NCBI GenBank assembly: GCA_021229015.1
Contig: CM037782.1
Span: forward strand, 57,967,518 to 58,031,517
DNA length: 64,000 nucleotides
Reading direction: 5' to 3'
From: Solen grandis
Taxonomy: Eukaryota; Mollusca; Bivalvia; Adapedonta; Solenidae
The notes under the pieces were generated by a model. The model worked only from the letters and a program-made list of their open reading frames with translations, was not told the origin of the DNA and did no database searches. Positions 11,113 through 22,822 of the stretch are shown in pieces. The stretch's first letter is position 1, and each line of letters opens with the position of its first letter. The position numbers were made by a program, and so were the translations under genes.

Positions 11113-12336
11113 CAAACAAACAATTTCTTTTTAGGCTTATTTTATATTTAACTGTATTTTAATGCTAAATAAAATTGACCTGCGTGGAGCTTTAAGATGC
11201 ATTGACAAAAAACTTTTCTAGATACCAATGATTTTCTTGAAATATTCCATGAAATAAAAAAAATAAAACACAAGTTAATAATTATAAATTATAGTCTCCA
11301 GATTAAAAATCTTTCTGACTGAATGATCTCAGTGCATTCGTGCTGTCAAGTGAGGTTTTGTATTGTTATTGGTTATTGTCTGGTGTTTAATTACCCAGGA
11401 AACATTAAACTAAAATGATTCTGAAAATGGAATTTCTATATGACAAAACCAGTGTAATTATGAACACATGTTAAAGATACATGCTGCGTTTCATTAATCA
11501 TGCAAGAATTTTTGGTGTTGTTCTCGTTATTTTGAAGTTTTCCCCTTTACCTTATGAATATTCATGAACAAATTTATGACCTCATGAATATTAATCGACT
11601 GATCTTTAAATAGTTTACGAAATGGTTAATTTTCTTTGCCACAATTGGCTGTGTTGGGAATAAGTTACAATATTGTTTGAGCAAACAGGGGAAATCCTGA
11701 TCGGACAGCTGTCTGCTACTGTTTGCCTTCTTGTCATGAGTCTATATTAAGTAAAGAGTTACATTCTCTGTGATACATACAGTGACATCCAACTAATTTT
11801 TGAGCAAGATTTTTTTCCCATTCAGACTCCACTCCAATATCTTACATATTTTAATTTAAGCCTGAGATCATACTTAAGTATTCTTTGTGAACACGCGTAA
11901 TTAGCACAAGTGGAGTTTGAGCATGATTGCTTTATAATCTAGAATTTAAAGAAATGAAATCTGGTATTATTTTTGTATTATTTTGAGTTAGGAATAGATC
12001 TAGCTAATTTTGTTATTACTTACCTTGGATTCCTCTGGTGACAAACTGCTGCCTTAACTGCTCTTTTTGTAACCCGAATTGCTGGATCATCCATAATTGG
12101 GTGTACCATGTGGATGTTGCATATGCACAAACTCCAGCGCAGTGGATTGGATGTCTTACTGAGTTACCACATGGCCATTGTGTGTACCATTAATGTCACT
12201 CAATTGGTTATCTGTGATTTAGTTGAAGCTCCACCATTTTTTATCTCACAGCTAGTGGCAAAAATAGACCTGCATTGGGATTCGCCCTTGCCCTGCTCTT
12301 CAAGTCAATTTTCTTAACACAAAAAACATATAACAG

Positions 12337-12370
<34 letters not shown>

Positions 12371-14370
12371 CTCCAACTTCCGTCTGCATCAGATTTCCTT
12401 TACAGCAATAATAATTTCTTTTTATCTATTAGAGCTATCCAGAATGAAATAAATCCTTAACGAATGAAAACATGAAAACAACAGTATGAAAAGAGGTAAA
12501 GTTTTATGCATATCATACAAAAAATTTAATTTATGATTTTTGAACCAACAACCTCTGGTTCAGTGACCTGTCATTTTACAACTGCATGACGCTTGTTTTA
12601 TGCTAGAAAAAGACAACAAACTGTAGGAAATAGCACCAATTGCGTCGCACTATCTACGGTTTGCTAAGTAACATAAGTAAATTCCTCGTTAAATTATTTA
12701 TGTTGAAATATCTTGATCAAATCGACGTTAAACAGTAATTCAAATTTGCTGCCATCCTTTGTCACCTGTTGATGTATATTGTTATCACGCAATTCCAATA
12801 ACATTAATGAACAAAAATATACCCTTTTCTTTTCAAAATGGTGGTTTTTGTTTACAAAATGAATGGTACGATGCAGTTTTGATTCCTAGCCCTGATTTCA
12901 AGAGGACATTTATTAATGTTGTTCCATGAAAAATATTGCTGGCAATTTGAGCATCAGTGTATCCAAGTTGTAAGTATTTGCTTCCCAATCTGTGCAAAAC
13001 AAAAAAAGAAAAAAAATCGACCATGGAGAGCTTTTAAATTCATTGAAATAAATGAAACATTTTATAAACTTAAAAAAAAATGAATACATGTGTACCTTGT
13101 ATTAATAACATTGAGGAAAGTTTTTTGGAAAAGTAAGTATAATCGAGTGTAAGAATTACTGTGAAAATAAAATTAAATTTGATAATTAAGACAGCAGCAA
13201 GAAAATGACCTTGACTGACCTACAACAGGGACCCACTGGGACTATTAATTGCTGGAGTTGATGCCTCCTCAAGTAACTCTGTACAGATACGGTGATCAAT
13301 AATGTACTACCAAGGGAGTTCTGCAATTAACCATCAAAGAGGGTGTTCATGACTGGAACATGCGTTATCTGTAGTATTTCACATTCTTTTCTGACTTCAA
13401 GCTTCAAAGTGACTATCCGATATGATCTTAATATCAGAAACCTTATCTGTGATATGGGACTGAACAGTGCAAGTGTGAGGAAGACCTGATAGGAGATGTT
13501 GTATACATTTGGAATAAGCTAAACAATGCTGTAACTTAGAGAATTGACATGACATTTATTGATTTTCTGATTACTTAACCATAAAAGTCTCAAATATGAT
13601 TTAAATTATTAAACACAAAAAAGTTGGTGAATTCAAAAGTCATTATGAAAAAAAGGTATATATCATACGCGGATTCAACAGTTGATCGCAGAGAGTGTAT
13701 CTCTTCCCTAGAAATGAGAGGATTGAAAGGAAACCCCCCTTTTATGTGAATAGAACCCACTCTGCCTTGGATTAAAAAGGAAGAACCTTTATAACTAGGT
13801 GACATGGGTGCCTCTTCAGTATCAATATAGATTATAAAATTGATATTACTGTTTTACCATTCAGAAAATTAAGCAACTTTTTGAAACTTGCTGAATGCCT
13901 TGACTGTTGCTGTAGGATATTGCCTGATAAACTTCACATATATAATGTATAGAATTGGCCCTGTGGTAGTCATGTCTTTACAGTTCCTCTTTAAATTACT
14001 CAATATCTAGACATGCACTAGTTTTGCAGGCTAATACCTTACTAGTTTTATCTTCAAACTAGATTCTAAATAGAGAAAAAGTGCTACAAATATTATTCCT
14101 TTGTTCACATATAAGTATGCATTATCAGAAAAAATGTCTAGATCCTGGGATAGTGAGTTGTTGTACGGACCAACCTTTTTTTAGCTCTAAATTTTGCCAA
14201 GGTCCCTATAGTAAGGGAGGCAAACCTTTGTTTATCAAAGAAAAAAAAAACAACACAAGTTCTTTCCCTTTAAACTATTCGTCAACGCCGAAAGCAAAGC
14301 GAAACATTACGATAGTTTTTACAGTGCATTTAATATATTCGATGAAAACTGGTTGCTTGTATTTTTAATG
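11113..14370. other. non-coding DNA
   Basis: No gene is supported. The stretch holds the ancient repeat copy at 11545-11725, a (TA)n run at about 12338-12366 and short A/T runs. Open frames are under 100 codons and lack recognisable features. Confidence 0.5.
11545..11725 (-). repeat. ancient inverted-repeat partner of 1145-1325
   Basis: The reverse complement aligns along its full length with 1145-1325 without large gaps. Best conserved are CCTTATGAATATTCATGAAC, AAATTTATGAC and ATGAATATTAAT near the left end. The ATGAATATTCAT core is a perfect palindrome here. Confidence 0.6.
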
Positions 14371-16964
14371 TATCCCGGAGTTACCCAAATTCGACGCAAT
14401 AAGGCTTCGGCATTATCGTGACAAAATGCGGGTGGGGATTTTCGTTAGGTTATTGCATATATTTTAGCAACAAGGTCTTTTTGTTTAATTTAAGTATTTA
14501 ACCAATCTTTCCCATGCTTTATTACCGATGAAATGTAAACAAACATGGCGACAGTGACATCTTACCTCGTTCGGAGTTACCGTCCCAAATTCGACGCTTT
14601 TGATTGGCTACTGGTTATCGGCTGCACTGGCGCATTGGTATGGTGTACTATATGTGTCATAGCACGAAATTAATGTTCAGACAGTTTTTAACACGAAAAT
14701 GATCAGAACTAGAACAATTTAACTGTAAAACATATTTACAATGGCAGCTTCTATTTTTGAAGTCTAATTTTTTGCACAGGCTGGGCACAAGAAAGTGTCA
14801 CCACGCCTGATAACTCTAATTGGGGAGCAAAATGCTAGGTGAACCCAATTTTGGCAAGACTCACACTGTCCCCACTGAACAATTTTGATGTGATCAAACT
14901 TATCTTTGTCTGGGTAGAATTTTCCACAAACAACACATGTTTCATCATTGTTAATTTCACTTTCAGAATCTGTTAAGTCTTCATGTGAAGTTTCAGTTTT
15001 TTAAAACTTTTCTTTTGTTTGGATTCTGGTTGTTTTCCTTTAGAAGGGTTTGCAACAGATAGACCTTTTATAGGTGGTACAAATTTTCTTTTCCTTGAAG
15101 ATGCCTGTCCTTCTATATGGCTGCGGATTTTGTTTAGAACCGTATCTTCTGTGATAGGTTTTCCCCCAACAACTTTACTTAGGGTGTTTCTTACTTTGGC
15201 AGCTTTCATATTTTTAAGAATTTCACCACCTTTGCAATTAAGAAACTTTTCAGGAGAGGTAGGTTTTGGTTCTTGTGCTGCTGGTGTACAGGGTTGTTGC
15301 TGTGCAGGTTGACAAAGATCACCATCTGAAATACTGGGAAAGCTCAAAGAGGGGGCAATGTCAGAATCTTTAACAACATCAGGATTAAAGGGATAGATTC
15401 CACTTTTTTTGAATGCTGTTTGTACATTTGATGGTGTTAATGTTTTTGAGTAAACTTTGCAAGCTAATTTGCACACATCATAGCGGCTTATAACACGTCC
15501 GCCATTTTCTCTCATGTAGGTGTGGCATGATGAGTTCCATGAAATTTCAAATGGCCCGAAACAACTTACATCTAGAGGCTGGAGTAAATGACTGCAATGA
15601 GGAGGCAGTACAAATAAAACAATATTGTTCTCTTTAGCCCAGTCAATAAGTGTTAAAGATATGTGGCTTTTATGGCCATCATACAGTACAAGAACTGGTG
15701 ATGTGACATCATGGGGAGGTAAATATTTCACTAAATGCTCTTGCATATATTTGCTGAAAATGTCTGTGTTTGACCAGCCTGACTCAGAAACAACACCTGT
15801 AGCACCAGCAGCAGCACCCTCAAGTAGCTCGGGCAACATCCTTTTCCCAGGAAAAACAAAAAAGGTGGTATTTGGCTACCCATTGCACTGACACCTCCAA
15901 TCAGAGTTACAGTCTTTGACTTCCCAGATGTTACCGCTTGTGACTTATACACTGCCCCAGACACAATCTTTGGTGGCATGTGATCAGTTGAAAGGCCCTT
16001 TTCATCAACATTAAAAATAGCTTCAGGACGATTCATTAAGTTGTTGGCAGTAAGGATAGCTTTCAGTTCATTAAAATAATTTGTGATTGCACCTTTGGTT
16101 GCATATTTTGCCCGGGCACTTTCAAGGCTCCTTGGTTTTTTAATAGTTAGGTCAGGGTGTCTTTCAAGGAATTTATACAGCCAGTGAAGTGTTAAAGGGT
16201 GTTCCCTATTTCTGAGACCAAGGTGTGAAGCATAATCAGAAGCCAAATTCACTGTCTCTGTTCTAGAATACCCATAGCCTATTTCTGCCATGGTATTCAG
16301 ATGACTGGCCAGAAGTGCTTCCTGTTCACTGGAGAACATTGTAGATCTACCAGGTTTGGCATTCTCCAAAGGAACATTACCATACACTCTGTCTTTTAGT
16401 GTTGTAATTGGTACACCATATTGTCTGGCTGCTCTTTGGATTGGTAAATGGAGAGATGTCACGGCACTGTAAGCATTAGCTATACTGGTCTGGTCATAAC
16501 CAGTTCGGTAAGGACCCCTTTTGGCACCATCAGGAATGACTTTCTGAAAATATAAAAAGCAACAAGTTATAAAACTCGATATTTTTATGGCCTAAATAGG
16601 CTTCCGTAGTTTTTTTTCTGAGCGGGAAATGACGTCACCATGTCGCGTGAATTTTTTACTACGAATAGTACTTGCAGCAGAAGACTTGTATACATAAAAA
16701 TAAATGGAGATTTCAATGGTCTATTGGAGTAAAGATCATAAAGGTGAAGTATCATTTTTTTGCAACGTATGAGTGATAAATCTAGGATTATTTACCTGTC
16801 GTATCTCCATTTTGGCACCAAAATTCCGTCATCGGGACAAAAGTGGACCGTGGGAATGTTTTTGTTGTGATAGTGCGCGTGCTCTCGGGAGATCTCGCGA
16901 AAAAAGGGAAAAACAACACACCGTCGAATTTGGGTAACCGTCGAATTTAGGGTATGGGAGGATA
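14371..16964 (-). mobile_element. Tigger/pogo-type DNA transposon
   Basis: This ~2.6-kb element contains one transposase gene on the minus strand. Both ends carry related sequence: the left reads TATCCCGGAGTTACCCAAAT followed by TCGACG, and the inverted right end reads TATCCTCCCATACCCTAAAT followed by TCGACGG. The CCCAAATTCGACG motif recurs just inside each end (about 14583-14598 on the left, 16922-16934 on the right), as expected for transposase-binding subterminal repeats. Pogo/Tigger elements insert at TA, and both ends adjoin TA, but the exact boundary is uncertain. Right of it lies a (GT)n tract. Confidence 0.75.
14764..16810 (-). pseudogene. Tigger/pogo transposase with PHD-like finger, two homopolymer frameshifts
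   Basis: Transposase predicted to bind and cut its element's ends in the nucleus. Exon 1 (16796-16810) encodes only five residues and ends CAG/GTAAAT; exon 2 starts at 16543 after a TTTTTATATTTTCAG acceptor, giving a 252-bp phase-0 intron. Exon 2 begins with a helix-turn-helix region (AARQYGVPITTLKDRV), then a CENP-B-type region (TLHWLYKFLERHPDLTIKKP), then the DDE core: NVDEKG (first Asp), LVLYDGHKSH (second), LLQPLDVSCFGP (third). A Lys/Ser-rich linker leads to a C-terminal PHD-like module (14776-14938) with spacing C-x2-C-x20-C-x2-C-x4-H-x3-C-x13-C-x2-C. Total length would be near 600 residues, normal for the family. The frame breaks twice, at the six-base A run 15858-15863 and the six-base T run 14997-15002, each by one missing base. 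Either recent inactivation or consensus error is possible. Confidence 0.8.
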
Positions 16965-17233
16965 TATTTATATGTGTGTGTGTGTGTGTGTGTGTAATGT
17001 TATTGTTTTCTATCTAATAGTCATCAGGCTTCTATGAATTTAACAAGTACGTTTATTAGTAGCCTATAATCATTATGCAATACACGCTGGCACCTTCACT
17101 ACGCTTTTTTTAGACGGCGCGGCCGTCTTTAGTAGCTGCAAACTGAAAACAGGCCTCGCTGACCTTGCTGATTTGCATATTTGACAAGACAAGTTTAACA
17201 GTACTTCTCCGCGCTTAGTGGGGTGTCACGTTA
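16965..17233. other. (GT)n tract and unassigned sequence
   Basis: A (GT)n microsatellite lies at about 16972-16995. A near-palindrome AGACGGCGCGGCCGTCT lies near 17113. No gene seen. Confidence 0.6.
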
Positions 17234-17355
17234 TGAAAAGTTCCGGATTGGTGATCTGTGCATGCGCAGCAATTTGGGTAAATTTCAAAATGTTGCAACT
17301 GCAAAGATACCCCGTGATAAAAGTTCCGGATAGTTGATGTGCGCATGCGCAGAAA
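17234..17355. promoter_or_regulatory. duplicated ETS + NRF1-like site block
   Basis: Two direct copies, 17234-17272 and 17315-17355, share AAAAGTTCCGGAT, then TGATnTG, then GCATGCGCAG. TTCCGG is the core of ETS-family sites, and (G)CGCATGCGC is the classic NRF1 palindrome. In animals this pair is common in broadly expressed, CpG-rich promoters. The block is locally richer in CpG than its surroundings. No adjacent host coding exon is visible, so promoter function is inference; a transposon-borne or orphan promoter is also possible. Confidence 0.4.
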
Positions 17356-17770
17356 CTTTAACTAGGAAACTTGACAGTGTTGAAAGTATCTAATATCTTA
17401 CTTACTACATAATTATATTTAGGAAAAAGAAGGTGTTAATCGAACGTATTGAATATTATATAGTCGTAAATTAATGAAGCCGTCTGAAGTGTATTTTGTT
17501 TTCATACTGTATTTAAAAATACCTACTATTGATGATAAAGGATGAGTATTAAATGAAATTACAACCGATTGTGCATCAATATTAAAGTGAAAATACAGAG
17601 GCATGGTCGTGTGCGACCGCGCGTTTTCTCTATTACTATAACATAGTTACAGGGGCAGGTAATCCAGGCTAACGGAAGCTCAATCGTATCAACTTGGCAA
17701 TCCCCGGCCTAACCCGTTGGATATTATTTCGAAGAAATGAGCGAGGTGTTCCGAATGAGTGGGTGGGCGG
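17356..17770. other. unassigned non-coding sequence
   Basis: No gene or repeat recognised between the regulatory-like block and the monomer array. Confidence 0.45.
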
Positions 17771-18075
17771 TGTCCAAAATCGAACATGGTCTGTATTTTG
17801 ATATCATATACTCATACACCAAATATGAATCAATCTGTTTAGTCCTTCAAAAGTTATTGAGCGGAAACTAGAAATTTACAGGAAAATATATCTAGAAAGG
17901 GACATAACTCCGGTCATATTGGGCCAGTGGTAACCAAATTCGAACTTGATCTGTATTTGGTATCATATACTCATACACCAAATATGAATCAGTCTGTTGA
18001 GTCCTTCAAAAGTTATTGAGCAGAAACCAGAAGTTTCAAGGAAGGGACATAACTCATGTCATATTGGGTTGCAAT
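17771..18075 (+). repeat. tandem-monomer array A1, two ~158-bp units
   Basis: Two units share AAATTCGAAC/AAATCGAAC, TCTGTATTTTG, ATCATATACTCATACACCAA, ATATGAATCAGTCTGTTGAG, CCTTCAAAAGTTATTGAGC and AAGGGACATAACTC in the same order. The GGGACATAACT box is shared with the arrays at 33.4, 40.3 and 52.4 kb. No open frame or terminal repeat is visible. Confidence 0.75.
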
Positions 18076-20432
18076 CGGAACATCTCGGCCATTTCTTCAA
18101 AATCTGTGTTTATAAATACCATATTTATTATATTTTCTGAATATCAAACAGAGAAGGAGCCATCAATTTTGTTTCAAATGTTGTACATACTGATTATGCA
18201 TACAAAACTAGAGTTATCACTTTAAGTCATGATAAACATACATAATGTTGTATGTCAAGCATGCTTGACTTTACTGAAAAATAAATGAATAAATAAATAA
18301 AACAGGGTCATATTCTATACTCCAGCACAATAGTTTTGTTGTATATCCTGTATTTTTTTCAATATTTATACACTGTATTGTACATTTACATAACTTATAA
18401 CAATATCAGACTATTCTTTGTGTTAAACTGTCAGAGCCATAATGGAGAGATTGTGAGTGCAGACCCACTGTGCTATACTTAACATATTGCCCTGCAAAGA
18501 GCATCATTACCAATGTTAATAATATTTACATTGGTACTGATTTTCTTTGCTGGGCGCTCAACATATATTGGTAGACCTACAGACAATGTTACGGTATTAT
18601 CCCACCGGTACATGCAAGATGGTCCATACACAACTTTAAGTAATCACCAACAGAGTTCGAAACTTACTTTCCATGGTCAGGATAGAGCATCAATGCATGC
18701 TGAAGACCTAACTGTGTCAGGGAAGAATGACCTAACTGTGTCAGGGAAGAATCTGTAACGTGTCAAGCCAAAAGCACAGCAAATCCATTCAGAGAAAAGG
18801 ATCCTCAATCCTAAATGGGTAGGCTGTGTCTTATATGTGCTACATCGAACCATCATACATCAAACAGGGTTTCGACATTTGCACATTTCTTAAACGTACT
18901 CACGTTTCGCCGGAAGTATCTACCAGAAACCATCACAAATTTTTCATGTCCTCCTTAGCAACAAAGTACTGGTTCAACCGAAAAACCGTATTGAGGCCCT
19001 GAAGGATTATTATTAGAAATAATTTTAGTTGGAAAACTTGTTTCCAAATTGACATAAAAAGAAATAAGTTTAAACAAAGGAATGGTTATTACTGCTCCAC
19101 AATATAACCAAGAGTCTAATACATTTAGTTGCAATTTTACAGAAAAGATTATTATGAACTTGTTTGCTTTAACCATTCAAACATTACACCTAATCACAGA
19201 CATGATGACATAATAGTTCATACTTTTAAATGAACAGTGTCTACAAGTTATTATAAGAACTTCCAACTCATTTTCTTCCCACTGCAATATACAACTGACT
19301 GTAAACCATGGTTAACAGGACAATGTTCATTTTCAGAATCCAATTTGTCATCAGAAACCTTTCGAAATGTTCTGGAAAAATAATAGATGTCGTCAGGGCT
19401 GATGGGTTGAAAAATGAAGTGTTTTTCAAGATCTTTAGAGTAACCATGGAAGTCAGTCATACCGAAATATATTTAAAACACTGAGAAAAGCATAATTAAT
19501 GTATTTCAATCATCATAAGACTGTTTCATCAAATCATTTCTGATAAAAATATTCAATTTTTGGCCTCATGTAGCATGGATCAGCTTCTGTAGTGTTCAAT
19601 TGTTTATTGATACTAGATTCACTAACGGAGCAATACAAATGTATTCTTTTATGACCTGGTATATATAAAGTACTGGTACAATGATGGAACCATCTCAAAT
19701 AAAATATCTATTTAAACTTAAGTTATCAAGAATATGAAAATGTGCTGCAGGTGTGTACAATTCTTAAAATTTATCACTCACCCTGCTTATCCTTTGTATT
19801 TGTCCCTGATATATACTCAGCTTTCGTATTTAAATATATTTTGGTTATTTAATTAGTTTATTTAGCTGTTTTAATGTCTAGGGTATACTTTATTCAGTAC
19901 CCGACTATTTTTTTATGAAAAAAAAAATGCCAATGAACACATTATATTAAGTCTCTCTATCATATTTTTACATATTTCAGTTTGACATAATTTACTTATT
20001 TAAGATTAAATTAATAAAGATTTGTACTTGAAAAACTTTTATTTTAATAATTGGGATGTCCTTTATAATCTTATGGAAAATATAATATTATAATATTATA
20101 TATCGTCGGTTTTGTCGGGTATTTGTTGAAAGCAGGGATATTCGATATAATAGCGCGGGACACTTAATTAATCTTATATGTTAGGTCTTTGGTCTGACCT
20201 ATGAATCTGTTCGTCCCTCTGTCTGCTTGTCTGTCTGTCTGTAAGTAGTCCATTTATAGATATTATTCCATACATAAATACTGATATATACGTATCCAAA
20301 ATCACATACTTGAATGTATCTTATATATAAAGCAGGCACAAACATGCAGTTTACGTCCTTATATGTTTATATGTTGTTGTTTTTTTCGTTCTTTTCCTTT
20401 TTTTTTGGGGGGGGGGGGGGTACATGTACCAC
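18076..20432. other. non-coding DNA
   Basis: No gene supported. A 24-bp unit (GACCTAACTGTGTCAGGGAA plus GAAT) is repeated twice at about 18704-18751, and a G run follows a T run at 20398-20420. Open frames are under 85 codons. Confidence 0.5.
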
Positions 20433-20662
20433 CGACAGTATTTAAGTAATTTGGGACCTTTGTCTACATGAGACGGATATAGTGCTGTTTCACGACGTAG
20501 ACAAGTTACATGATACCACACTCAGCAATGGACCTTTTAGTCCTGCAATTACCCTTAATAGTTGCTGAGAGCCAAACATGTATACCAGTGCTAAGTTAGC
20601 GAGTCCGGCGATCGAACCCATGAACTACGGCCTCGGGGAGACGCTCTAACCACTCGAGATCA
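20433..20662 (-). mobile_element. SINE family 1, reverse copy with tRNA-like head
   Basis: Read in reverse, a tRNA-like head (about 20603-20660) has CTCGAGTGGTTAGAGCG and a B-box-like GGGTTCGATCGCC. The SINE body follows: TAACTTAGCACTGG, GGTATCATGTAACTTGTC by similarity, and the CTCATGTAGACAAAGGTCCC end. The CAAACAAA tail is missing and a T/G homopolymer tract abuts that side. Confidence 0.75.
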
Positions 20663-21051
20663 GGATGTATGTTTACATTTAACAACAACAACAACAATGG
20701 TGTGTCCTATCGCATGTGCTTTCGAAATATACTTATGGTAATTTATTAATGTGACATTGATGTATAACGAATTTTCAGGTACATGTATACTTACATTGCG
20801 TGGGGGAAAAAACAAGAAAAAAACACAATGATATGTAGCCGTTTTGGTGATTCGACCCCCCCCCCTTTTTTTTTTTTTAATTACCACATTATTTACAAAA
20901 TTGATTCATCCGCGATTCATTGGTCAAACATATGCGCTCCCTTGTTCGTTGTATCATATCGCCTGCGCATGCTCAAACGCGATGAATAAGTGCGCTCACG
21001 ATAACTAATGAATAACAGGAAGTATTGTATGCGCTAGTTTTTTGTATACAT
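20663..21051. other. unassigned non-coding sequence
   Basis: Homopolymer C and T runs lie at about 20856-20880; CTGCGCATGC near 20962 is another NRF1-like palindrome. No gene recognised. Confidence 0.4.
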
Positions 21052-21465
21052 GTCAAGTCAAAGTCAAGTCAAGTCAAAGATTTTATTATGATAAGGCCTC
21101 CAGCCCATACACAAAATATTTACACAAATATTTTAAACATGCAAACATATATTGTGTCATGACAAGTATTAAAATGGACACATGCATATAATTAGAACAA
21201 TATCTGTAAATATATACCTATAAGCATATACATATAATAAATTGTTTTTCACAAATTGGGAATACAATGTCACAGATAATTATTTCTTGATTTAACTGCG
21301 TAATAAATATACATTGTTAATCTTTTAATGACATTTACATTTCTACATGACATAAGACTATGGAATTTTTCAACAGATGGATTCTCATAATAGATGTTTG
21401 GGATATATATATAGAACGAATATTTTTATACAATGGACAGATGCATATAAAATGATACTCATCCT

Positions 21466-22822
21466 TCAAATAACACCACAATAAGGACAGTCTCTGTAAT
21501 CTCTAGGTATATTGTAATAGCGCCCTGTTTCTATCATAAGACAGTGTGCAGAACTTCTAAAATTTGCTAAACATGTCCTAAACTTGTCAATATTTATTGA
21601 ATTCACATAACATTCAACATAATCTCTTTTGTATTTCACATAGTACGATAATTTGACATTTTTACAACATTGTGCATACCAATTTTGCAAGTACTGGTCC
21701 TTTATCCCTTTCCCTCATAGAGGAAACCATGAAAAGACCTATGCGAACAACATAAAACCAGATCAGCCTGCGAGTAACTTGCAGGCTGATCAGGTTTTAT
21801 GCTGTTCGCTGCTCCTCAGTGGTCTGGAAATGAGGACTTTATAATTAAATTTGGTATGGTTTAACTGTGGTTTTCTGCAGATCAGGCTTTATGTGGTACC
21901 TATTGAATGCGTCAAAATGAGTCTATATGAGGGAAAGGGTTAATCTAGTAATATAAATGGCAAGGAATAATTTTTGATTTGGTACATATTGACTTTCCCA
22001 CACATAACCAAAGCCATTTAAATATAAATGTTGCCGGACAATGCTCGCCCAATTACTATATCCTAAACTATCAAAATGTACTTGCATATCATAACATATC
22101 CTCACGTATCTATAATTAGGCATATTAAGTATTCTTAGCCAATAACTAATACAACGTTTGGTTGAATTAATATATATAGGAAACCGTCCCAGGTCCCCTA
22201 GAACTGCATCATTACAAGCTGATGGTTTTACATTTAAGAAACGTTTACACGCAAATAAATGAACATTTTCTAAACATACATAATTATTTAATCCCCATAT
22301 TTACGCCCCATAAAACATAACTGGCTGTATTTTTATATCAAATATTTTAAAAAACGTTGAATAGGGTAAACATTCACAAAAATCAAGTGATTTAAGGATA
22401 GACATAAGAACCCTTTTCACTTTTTAACACATACTCTCTGCCATTTTAAATAGTGACAGTCTATTAGTGAAATGGATACCTACATAGTTAAAACCATTAA
22501 CAATACTGAGTTCTGAATCAGCATAAGTCCAGTGTTCTGCTCTTGATAACATACCTCCTTTTTTAAAGGCTACAATTTTGTTTTTTTCTACATTTACTTG
22601 ATGTTTATATTCTATACAAAAAACTATGCAATAAATTAAGCTGTTTTGCTGACCAGACACTGTGTCATATATACATGTAATATCATCTGCAAACAAAAGT
22701 AAAAATATTTCTGTCAGATCTGGAAACAGCTGTACACCACGAACATTGTTATCACATAAAATACCATAAAACTCATCAATGAAAAGAGCAAATAAGATCG
22801 GACTGAGACAGCACCCCTGTCT
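21466..22822 (-). pseudogene. LINE-A ORF2, 3' half (RT motifs B-C and C-terminal region)
   Basis: From the Gypsy insertion the frame resumes with QGCCLSPILFALFIDEF, the RT motif B-like region, followed by LLFADDITCIYD, the motif C catalytic Asp pair. Then come GGMLSRAEHWTYADSELSIV and a C-terminal region ending in an ETGRY...CPYC Zn-binding-like motif near 21480-21540. Frameshifts and the MITE at 21702-21943 break it. The upstream half is at 31105-32965. Together they describe a dead copy of one ORF2. Confidence 0.8.
21702..21943 (+). mobile_element. TTAA MITE family 1 inside LINE-A
   Basis: Full-length copy with the left end TTATCCCTTTCCCTCATAG (one change in the TTAA) and right end TATGAGGGAAAGGGTTAA. 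The central hairpin is intact. LINE-A coding sequence is present on both sides, so the MITE inserted after the LINE did. Confidence 0.85.

Noticed and set aside
15019..15891. plus-strand genes opposite the transposase
   Set aside because: They are antisense shadows of the Tigger coding sequence.
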